From Cyanobacteria bacterium T3Sed10_376R1m (lineage in GTDB: Bacteria; Cyanobacteriota; Cyanobacteriia; Cyanobacteriales; Cyanobacteriaceae), in NCBI GenBank assembly GCA_003566215.1, contig PXEJ01000332.1:1-5870 (forward strand): 5,870 nt of DNA. The letters run 5' to 3'. A program made the translations under genes and the position numbers. Position 1 is the stretch's first letter; each line of letters begins with the position of its first letter. The notes below the pieces were generated by a model, which saw only the letters and a list, made by a program, of their open reading frames with translations, did no database searches and was not told the origin of the DNA. Below are positions 1 through 5,870 of this stretch, in pieces.

Positions 1-1
1 T

Positions 2-313
2 GATGTGCGATCGCACTTATTTGCTTTACCCTATGGAGATCAAGGAATATTTCTCAAAAAAGAAACCTTTATGGAGGTAGGAGGTTTTGTCGAAATGCCT
101 ATTATGGAAGACTTTGAATTAATCAAAAAATTACAAAAAAAGGGCAAAATAAGGATAGCCAAATCAGCAATTATTACATCTTCTCGTAGATGGAAAAAAT
201 TAGGTATTTTTAAAACAACTTTGATTAATCAATTAGTAATTATTGGCTATTATCTAAAAGTAAATCCTGATAGATTAGCCAATTTTTACAGGCAATTAAA
301 AGATTTTAAGTAG
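2..313 (+). CDS. Family 2 glycosyltransferase, C-terminal part (TIGR04283-like), 5' end outside window
   Basis: This is the last ~103 residues of a GT-A-fold family 2 glycosyltransferase. The frame is open to the left edge (GAT before the GTG at 5), so the GTG is internal and the true start lies outside. Visible motifs are GDQG (nt 35-46), followed by a GGF turn, then MED-x-EL (nt 104-121, the acidic motif expected near the acceptor/catalytic region) and TSSRRW (nt 176-193), then a hydrophobic C-terminal helix. The order GDQG / MED-EL / TS-RRW / TT-NQ matches my memory of the TIGR04283 family, labelled 'arsenosugar biosynthesis glycosyltransferase' in databases. That label comes from genome context in some bacteria and should not be taken as proven substrate. 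The enzyme would transfer a sugar from a nucleotide-sugar donor at the cytoplasmic face. Its stop (TAG) lies 11 bases from the stop of the convergent pentapeptide gene. The family call is fairly sure; the substrate is unknown. Confidence 0.8.
   Translation, partial: DVRSHLFALPYGDQGIFLKKETFMEVGGFVEMPIMEDFELIKKLQKKGKIRIAKSAIITSSRRWKKLGIFKTTLINQLVIIGYYLKVNPDRLANFYRQLKDFK
7..14. repeat. HIP1 octamer
   Basis: GCGATCGC palindrome, the highly iterated palindrome of many cyanobacterial genomes; here inside the glycosyltransferase gene. Confidence 0.9.
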
Positions 314-324
314 CCTTGAGTAAA

Positions 325-825
325 TTAAGGGCAACCGAGGGATTGACGGGTGCTAACTTTGGTTTCAGGATTAATACCCGATGCGTATTTACAAAGATTG
401 CTCGTTTGTTGAGTGTCTAACACCGCAAAGGTAAAATCGGCTCCCTCGATTTTGGCATCTTTAAAATTGGAGCGCAACATAATAGCATCCCTAAAAATAG
501 CATTGGTCAAATCAGCATTATTAAAACTGGTGACATAAACTAAGCCATCACTGAGGTTTGCCCCTTGAAAGTTTGCATTATCAGCTTTTACCCCGTTAAA
601 AACCACTCCGCGCAAATCACTATTAGTGAAATTAGCTTCTTCTAAATTTACCTTAGTAAATTCTGCTAGTTGCAAATTTTGATCAGCGAAATTTTCCCCT
701 TTTAAACTTTGACTCTCGAAAGTGGAGGTAACAAAACTAGAACTAGCGGCGATCGCCTTTGAAGGTAGTATTATAAAAGATAATAATAAAGTGACCATCA
801 AAAAACCTTGAAAAAATTTACGCAT
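325..825 (-). CDS. Secreted (probably lumenal or periplasmic) pentapeptide-repeat protein
   Basis: A 166-residue protein starting at ATG 825. Residues 1-26 form a clear Sec signal peptide: basic MRKFFQ start, hydrophobic core 8-20, and an AIA cleavage motif at 24-26. Residues 39-138 form an uninterrupted pentapeptide array with the central residue every fifth position from L41 to L136, about 20 repeats. L and F alternate strictly from L41 to F76, and A81, V96, M116 and I126 are the substitutions. Twenty repeats would give about five coils of a right-handed quadrilateral beta-helix. The C-terminal tail carries two cysteines (C145 and C165) in an LC-x-ASG-x-NP ... TR-x-SLGC context. I recall this tail from cyanobacterial pentapeptide proteins related to plant thylakoid lumen TL15/TL17 proteins; a disulfide is plausible in an oxidising lumen. 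There is no catalytic motif, so the role is probably structural or protein binding, otherwise unknown. A candidate promoter lies just upstream; there is no obvious Shine-Dalgarno sequence. Confidence 0.9.
   Translation of the reverse strand: MRKFFQGFLMVTLLLSFIILPSKAIAASSSFVTSTFESQSLKGENFADQNLQLAEFTKVNLEEANFTNSDLRGVVFNGVKADNANFQGANLSDGLVYVTSFNNADLTNAIFRDAIMLRSNFKDAKIEGADFTFAVLDTQQTSNLCKYASGINPETKVSTRQSLGCP
749..756. repeat. HIP1 octamer
   Basis: GCGATCGC with G/C flanks (GGCGATCGCC, 748-757), inside the codons for the signal-peptide end of the pentapeptide protein. Confidence 0.9.
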
Positions 826-852
826 AGGTAAAATAATTAATAATTTTAAAAA

Positions 853-879
853 ATTTTATTTTTGTTTCAAACCTGTCAA
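853..879 (-). promoter_or_regulatory. Candidate promoter of the pentapeptide-repeat gene
   Basis: Read on the minus strand there is a perfect -35 box TTGACA (plus-strand 874-879) and a TAAAAT -10 box (853-858, 5 of 6 to consensus). The spacer is 15 bases, shorter than the usual 16-18, which lowers confidence. Transcription would begin near 846, giving a leader of about 20 bases before the ATG at 825. The -35 box overlaps the distal arm of the inverted repeat at 876-914. Confidence 0.4.
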
Positions 880-914
880 TAATAGGAATATTTTTAGTCA
901 TTTCCTATTATTGA
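876..914. repeat. Perfect 13-bp inverted repeat between ahcY and the pentapeptide gene
   Basis: The arms are TCAATAATAGGAA (876-888) and TTCCTATTATTGA (902-914), separated by 13 bases. The structure begins 16 bases after the ahcY stop codon, as expected for a 3'-end hairpin in the ahcY transcript. However, the T-rich stretch on the minus strand comes only about 20-30 bases beyond the stem, so it is not a canonical intrinsic terminator. The distal arm overlaps the -35 box of the candidate promoter for the next gene, so an operator is an equally good reading. Confidence 0.7.
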
Positions 915-930
915 ATGATAGTTAACGGTT

Positions 931-2238
<1,308 letters not shown>

Positions 2239-2244
2239 CTAACT

Positions 2245-2274
2245 ATCATATAGTGAAGGATGAATAATTAACAA
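2245..2274 (-). promoter_or_regulatory. Candidate ahcY promoter
   Basis: On the minus strand there is a TTGTTA -35 box (plus-strand 2269-2274, 4 of 6 to consensus), an 18-base spacer and a TATGAT -10 box (2245-2250, 5 of 6). Predicted initiation near 2238 gives a leader of about 30 bases before ATG 2208 and would make the upstream TTG at 2226 part of the leader. The -10 box sits inside a short dyad, ACTAT-CAT-ATAGT (2242-2254). No riboswitch fold is apparent in so short a leader. Confidence 0.45.
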
Positions 2275-2308
2275 TCAATTACAGGTTGATCAGGAAATTG
2301 GTAATTGA
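2275..2308. repeat. 8-bp inverted repeat between the lemA-like gene and ahcY
   Basis: The arms are TCAATTAC (2275-2282) and GTAATTGA (2301-2308) with an 18-base spacer that contains the palindrome TGATCA (2287-2292). It starts 17 bases after the LemA stop codon and directly abuts the -35 box of the candidate ahcY promoter. It could be a weak 3'-end hairpin of the LemA transcript or an operator for ahcY. No T tract follows closely. Chance is a real possibility in AT-rich DNA. Confidence 0.4.
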
Positions 2309-2325
2309 GAATTTAAACACTACAG

Positions 2326-3075
2326 CTAATTAGATTGGAAAAAAGATTTCTCCTCAAATCCTGTCAATTTAGCAATAATTGAGTTAGGAAAAGATTGCAA
2401 AGTTTGATTATACTTTTGCACCGATTGGTTATAACGCATTTTTTCTGTGGCAATTCGATTTTCTGTACCTGCAATCTCATATTGCAAATTTATAAATGCT
2501 TGAGAAGATGCCAAGGTTTGATTATTTAAAGCATATTGATTAAATGCTTGAATTGCTTGGTCAATATTTTCAGTGGAAGTTGATTTATCGTCAATATTAC
2601 TCGCTTCTAAATATTTATTATGGGCATTTTCTAAGGATGATACTAGCTGTTTTTCTTGTTCTGTTTGAGCTTGGGTTAAACTAATTAAAGTAGGAATTAA
2701 ATTTGCTTTTCTTGCTAGTTGATTTTCTACTTGTGCCCACTTTGCTGTTATATCTTGTTGTTTATTACTTAAAGAATTATAGGTAATTACTGATAGTAAA
2801 CTCAACAAACATATAATAAATAAAGCTGTTATTTTGATAGTTTGTAATTGTTGCTGTTTTTTTTGTCTAGCTATTTCCTGCAATTGATATTTATCTCTTA
2901 CTTTTTGTAAGGCTTCTGAGATAATTTCGGAAGGAATTTCTACTTTTCCACCTATTTCTTGCAATTCAGCTAATGAATAACCCTGGGTATCAGTTTGAGC
3001 GTATAATTCAGAAGCAAGATTTAAAACTTCCTCGGCAATATCATCAGGAATTTGTTGCTCTTGATTATGAGACAT
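2326..3075 (-). CDS. LemA-family membrane protein with N-terminal cytoplasmic extension
   Basis: A 249-residue protein from ATG 3075. Residues 1-60 are a predicted soluble helical domain (DDIAEEVLNLASELYAQ ... SLAELQEIGGKVEIP ... ISEALQKVR). Residues 61-77 are a basic, Gln-rich linker (ARQKKQQQ) and residues 79-98 a single transmembrane helix. Residues 100-245 are a LemA domain: YNSL start, W113-AQVENQLARKANLIPTL, a coiled-coil-like helical middle, then the family signature YEIAGTENRIATEKMRYN with NQ-x-x-x-x-FP and the closing GFEEKSFF. Typical LemA proteins are about 185-200 residues with the membrane helix at the extreme N-terminus, so the roughly 78-residue extension is extra. The basic residues before the helix suggest N-terminus in, LemA domain out. 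Biochemical function is not established for the family. The gene is head-to-head with a TPM/YgcG-like gene, a common partner of LemA genes. Confidence 0.92.
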   Translation of the reverse strand: MSHNQEQQIPDDIAEEVLNLASELYAQTDTQGYSLAELQEIGGKVEIPSEIISEALQKVRDKYQLQEIARQKKQQQLQTIKITALFIICLLSLLSVITYNSLSNKQQDITAKWAQVENQLARKANLIPTLISLTQAQTEQEKQLVSSLENAHNKYLEASNIDDKSTSTENIDQAIQAFNQYALNNQTLASSQAFINLQYEIAGTENRIATEKMRYNQSVQKYNQTLQSFPNSIIAKLTGFEEKSFFQSN

Positions 3076-3166
3076 TTTTTTATAAAACTTAATTTAATGT
3101 AATCTTTTTTGCTTAACTTTTCTCTAAATTTAGTTTACTCTAAAAGATATGATAATTAGGTAGATA
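3076..3166. promoter_or_regulatory. Divergent intergenic region between the LemA-like and TPM-domain genes
   Basis: These 91 bases must hold the promoters or leaders of both outward-reading genes. A TATGAT hexamer at 3148-3153 could be a plus-strand -10 box, but it lacks a convincing -35 box and would leave a leader of only a few bases. No good minus-strand pair was found. A short Shine-Dalgarno-like AGG at 3158-3160 lies six bases before the ATG at 3167. The shared region allows coordinated control but shows no clear operator. Confidence 0.4.
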
Positions 3167-5359
3167 ATGGCAATGAAAATTCAACTTCCTTATCAAAAGA
3201 TATTTATCGGGATATTCTTTTGTTTATCTGTGTTAAGTTTTCCTATCATCACCAATGCTTTAACTCCTCAAGAGGTACCGAATCCCCAAGAAGTTTATCA
3301 GGGCTGGGTGACAGATATGGCAAATATTTTAACTCAAGAGAGTGAACAAAGATTAAACCAGCAAATAGGGGATTTAGAAGCAAAAAATGGGACAGAAATT
3401 GCCATTGTAACTGTACCCACTACCCAACCTTCAGCTACTCCCAAGGAATTTACTACAGAATTATTTAATCACTGGGGTATTGGTAAACAGGGGGTTGATA
3501 ATGGAATTTTGTTTTTGGTTTCTACAGGGGATAGGAGAGTAGAAATTGAAACGGGTTATGGTATGGAAGGCATTTTACCGGATGCAAGGGTAGGCAATAT
3601 TATTGATAATCACATTATTCCCAATTTTCGAGAAGGAAATTTTGAGAAAGGAATTTTGAATGGTACAACCGCTTTAATTGAGGCGATTAATTTATCGGCG
3701 GAGTTTGAAAACATTGATACTAATAGCAATTTATATTTTATTAGTTATCAATTACCTTTTGTTACGATTCTTTTGGTGGCGGGAAGTGGTTTTTTTCTCA
3801 AAAAAGAAGTCAAAAAGTTAAAAAAACCTGTCTATGTTAATACAGGAGAGATTGCTAGGATACCTATTCATAAAAAATATCCCAATTCTAGTCTTTGTAA
3901 CATACTTAATTTTATTTTAATCGTGGGATTATGCTTATTACTTAATTTTTTGGTGGTTAATTGGTTATTTCAATCTGAGATTCATATAAATTTATATCAA
4001 AGCCTTAATCTTAAAACTTCTGGTGGTTTAAATATTGTTGAAAATACTCCTCAATCTCTTCTCGTTTTTAGCTTTCAGATTTTAGCTATTTTATGGTGCT
4101 TTTTATCTTTTATTTTTTTAGGACATTTTTCTACTTTACTTAAAGAACAATCTGGAAATATTAAGATAATTAACCTAATTATTTTTATGATATTCATTCC
4201 ATTTTTTTTATTTATAAATATATTCTTTTATTTAATTTTTGTTAATAACAATTTAAGCATTCAGTCTATTAATGTAATGGTTTATTTTTGGATATATTTG
4301 AGTAGTATCGTTATTGTTATACCATCTATAAAGTTAGCTTATTTAATATTATTTAACCCTAGTTATTTACAAAAAAGTTTTTTAATTTTGACTGGCTTGC
4401 TAATTAGTTTAATAATTAATTGGCTATTATTTAATTTTGTAATTAATAATTCTCCCCAGATTTTTTTATTGTTTTTCATTAGTTTATCTTTAATTTACTT
4501 TATTATTAGTGAATTTGTTCTAATTGAACAAGAAGAGAGAATTATAAGATTTAAAGCATTAAAAAAATTAACATTCCTAGTTTCTATATTTTTCCTAACC
4601 TGTACAGTTATTTTTTCTTTAGCATCGATATTAATAGTTAAATTAATTAATTCTGAACAAATTTTTATCTCTACTATCTCGAAGATACTCTCTTTTCTGA
4701 CAAGTATTGGAAACTATATTTTAGTTTCATTATTAAATAATACTCAGTTAGCAACAATTATTAATGAAGGTAATAATTATAATTTTATCCTAATATTTTT
4801 AATGATGATAATGTCAATATTCAGTATGAATATTCCCTTTTATTTTCTTAAAAAACGTTTTTACACAGCAGAAACTAACAAGCCAAGATTTTATGATGAA
4901 AAATCAAAAGAGCCAATGAAAAGCGTACCTTCAAATATATTAAATACCCTTCTGAGAGAACCAGAATTAGTCGCTCAAAAAATTGGTAGCTTAGAATTTG
5001 AGGGATGGATTCCTTCTAGTAATAATAACAAGACTTATAAAAGGGAAGATTTACATATTCGGGGTTACATCAATAATCGTTCACGTAAGTTTGAATTTTG
5101 TCCTCATTGCCAGGAATTCACCATGATCAAAACATCTCAAACTACCCTAAAAGCAACAACTACAAGGACTGGAATTGAATTAATTACCTCCCGTTGCCAA
5201 TGTTGTGATCATGTAGAGGAAACAGAAAAAATTATCCCTATGGTAGTAGTTTCCTCTAGTAGCAGCGGTGGTGGTTACAGTGGTGGCAGTAGCAGTGGTG
5301 GTGGTGGGAGTTTTGGCGGTGGTAGTAGTGGTGGCGGTGGTGCTGGAGGAAGTTGGTAA
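3167..5359 (+). CDS. TPM-domain (YgcG-like) polytopic membrane protein with zinc ribbon and Gly/Ser tail
   Basis: A 730-residue protein from ATG 3167 (AGG six bases upstream; ATG 3173 is an alternative). Residues 1-31 form a Sec signal peptide. Residues 44-175 form a TPM domain: VTDMANILT, then EIAIVTV, WGIGKQGVDNGILFLVS, RRVEIETGYGMEGILPDA and a helical end. Strong membrane spans lie near 194-212, 244-268, 297-320, 335-359, 370-395, 404-426, 431-453, 468-493 and 538-561; 506-524 is weaker. Basic loops (KKEVKKLKK, RFKALKK, LKKRF) alternate with neutral or acidic ones, which fits nine spans, TPM outside and C-terminus inside. After a soluble stretch comes a four-Cys zinc-ribbon candidate: C645/C648 (CPHC) and C677/C680 (CQCC). 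Residues 696-730 are a Ser/Gly tail ending GGSW, as in many YgcG-type proteins. Related TPM proteins in photosynthetic organisms (Psb32, TLP18.3) act in photosystem II maintenance, but those are small, so a shared role is only a guess. The gene is divergent from a LemA gene. Confidence 0.9.
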   Translation: MAMKIQLPYQKIFIGIFFCLSVLSFPIITNALTPQEVPNPQEVYQGWVTDMANILTQESEQRLNQQIGDLEAKNGTEIAIVTVPTTQPSATPKEFTTELFNHWGIGKQGVDNGILFLVSTGDRRVEIETGYGMEGILPDARVGNIIDNHIIPNFREGNFEKGILNGTTALIEAINLSAEFENIDTNSNLYFISYQLPFVTILLVAGSGFFLKKEVKKLKKPVYVNTGEIARIPIHKKYPNSSLCNILNFILIVGLCLLLNFLVVNWLFQSEIHINLYQSLNLKTSGGLNIVENTPQSLLVFSFQILAILWCFLSFIFLGHFSTLLKEQSGNIKIINLIIFMIFIPFFLFINIFFYLIFVNNNLSIQSINVMVYFWIYLSSIVIVIPSIKLAYLILFNPSYLQKSFLILTGLLISLIINWLLFNFVINNSPQIFLLFFISLSLIYFIISEFVLIEQEERIIRFKALKKLTFLVSIFFLTCTVIFSLASILIVKLINSEQIFISTISKILSFLTSIGNYILVSLLNNTQLATIINEGNNYNFILIFLMMIMSIFSMNIPFYFLKKRFYTAETNKPRFYDEKSKEPMKSVPSNILNTLLREPELVAQKIGSLEFEGWIPSSNNNKTYKREDLHIRGYINNRSRKFEFCPHCQEFTMIKTSQTTLKATTTRTGIELITSRCQCCDHVEETEKIIPMVVVSSSSSGGGYSGGSSSGGGGSFGGGSSGGGGAGGSW
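5252..5356 (+). repeat. Low-complexity Gly/Ser-coding tract
   Basis: The last 35 codons of the TPM gene are almost only AGT/AGC and GGT/GGC/GGA, giving dense GG dinucleotides on the coding strand and a sharp G-rich contrast with the AT-rich middle of the gene. The protein tail is typical of YgcG-like proteins. The repetition makes the DNA prone to slippage, so its length may vary between strains. Confidence 0.85.
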
Positions 5360-5401
5360 GGTTTTGTTACTGGTTTACTTTACTCGGAAAAATAATAGAG
5401 T

Positions 5402-5441
5402 CTAAAGGTTGTTTTAATTTTAGCTTTTATTTTTTTATTTT
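5402..5441 (+). terminator. Weak candidate terminator after the TPM gene
   Basis: CTAAA (5402-5406) can pair with TTTAG (5419-5423), followed at once by a T-rich run (5425-5441). The stem is only five to six AT-rich pairs with a loop of about twelve bases, so this is weak as an intrinsic terminator. It lies 42 bases after the stop codon and in front of a convergent gene. The rest of the 136-base gap (5360-5495) shows only a HIP1 site. Confidence 0.25.
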
Positions 5442-5448
5442 ATCAATT

Positions 5449-5456
5449 GCGATCGC
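5449..5456. repeat. HIP1 octamer
   Basis: GCGATCGC in the gap between the TPM gene and the convergent right-edge gene; the only intergenic copy here. Confidence 0.9.
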
Positions 5457-5495
5457 CCTTTCACCACAAATGAGTTAACCAATATAAAGTTTTAT

Positions 5496-5870
5496 TTACC
5501 TTAAACCGAATTTTTTCATCAATCTATCAATTACAGTGGGAGGCGGATTATAAGGTTTTGGTTTTCCCGTAAATTGGGGCATTTTTTCTGGTTCGTGTAG
5601 ATAGCGATAGTATAAAAATATGTCTCGATAAGGTATTTCTAAATTTTCCCCCTCACAAAGACGAGTAAATGCACTAGAAGAAACTCCAATATAGTGTAAA
5701 TAAGTTAATCTAACTCCTTTGTCATATAAAACGTTATTTTTATATTCAAAATGGGATGAGGTAACTGAGTTACCTGTTTTTTGTTCTGATGGTAAGTTAA
5801 GGGCTAAGTTATATTTACTAATTTTAGATACCATCGTCATATAGTTTAAAATAGTTTGATCAGGTGCCCA
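5496..5870 (-). CDS. C-terminal part of a probable cyanobacterial glycosyltransferase-like protein, 5' end outside window
   Basis: The frame is open from the stop (TAA at 5496-5498) to the last base of the window, giving 124 residues. The codons above the ATG at 5840 read WAPDQTILNY, which runs smoothly into MTMVSK, so that ATG is internal. The DQ-x-ILN motif (DQ at nt 5856-5861) is typical of the late part of GT8-like GT-A glycosyltransferases. The rest, with SHFEYKNNVLYDKGVRLTYLHYIGV and then PYRDIFLYYRYLHEP, resembles from memory the conserved C-terminus of a cyanobacteria-specific family named in databases Npun_R2821/Npun_R2823 (HF...VLYD.G.RL.YLH..G and YYRYL.EP). If so, the full protein would be near 300 residues and would probably handle a nucleotide sugar in the cytosol. 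The substrate is unknown. It converges on the TPM gene and forms no visible operon within the window. Confidence 0.75.
   Translation of the reverse strand, partial: WAPDQTILNYMTMVSKISKYNLALNLPSEQKTGNSVTSSHFEYKNNVLYDKGVRLTYLHYIGVSSSAFTRLCEGENLEIPYRDIFLYYRYLHEPEKMPQFTGKPKPYNPPPTVIDRLMKKFGLR

Noticed and set aside
314..330. Small hairpin CCTTGA-GTAAA-TTAAGG at the convergent junction
   Set aside because: Six pairs including one G-U, with no T tract on either side, and a C-A mismatch when read on the other strand. Too weak to call a terminator.
3148..3153. TATGAT as -10 box of the TPM gene
   Set aside because: No acceptable -35 box at 16-18 bases, and initiation would fall within a few bases of the start codon.

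Overview
The window looks like chromosomal DNA of an AT-rich cyanobacterium. Four copies of the HIP1 octamer GCGATCGC, a cyanobacterial-type S-adenosylhomocysteine hydrolase, a thylakoid-lumen-style pentapeptide protein and a cyanobacteria-restricted glycosyltransferase-like tail all point that way. An AT-rich unicellular lineage such as Geminocystis or Cyanobacterium is a guess from composition only. There are no RNA genes, insertion sequences, CRISPR arrays or phage genes, and no gap between genes exceeds 140 bases.

Layout, left to right: (1) the 3' end of a family 2 glycosyltransferase (plus strand), cut by the left edge; (2) a secreted pentapeptide-repeat protein (minus), converging on it with only 11 bases between stop codons; (3) ahcY, adenosylhomocysteinase (minus); (4) a LemA-family membrane protein with a cytoplasmic N-terminal extension (minus); (5) head-to-head with it across 91 bases, a very large TPM-domain (YgcG-like) membrane protein (plus); (6) the 3' end of a probable glycosyltransferase (minus), cut by the right edge. 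Its reading frame stays open to the last base, so the internal ATG at 5840 is not its start.

ahcY is a housekeeping gene of the methyl cycle, and the pentapeptide and glycosyltransferase genes look like ordinary neighbours. The functional unit of interest is the divergent LemA/TPM pair. LemA and TPM/YgcG proteins often occur side by side, and here both predicted globular domains lie on the outer (periplasmic or lumenal) face of a membrane. The TPM partner is unusual: between its signal-peptide-plus-TPM head and its zinc-ribbon-plus-Gly/Ser tail lies a block of about nine membrane spans encoded by very AT-rich DNA.

Two inverted repeats (876-914 and 2275-2308) each begin 16-17 bases after a stop codon and touch or overlap the -35 box of a candidate promoter for the next gene. 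They are either 3'-end hairpins or operators. Nothing here resembles a known defence or mobile system. The best candidates for something undescribed are the architecture of the TPM protein and its LemA partner.
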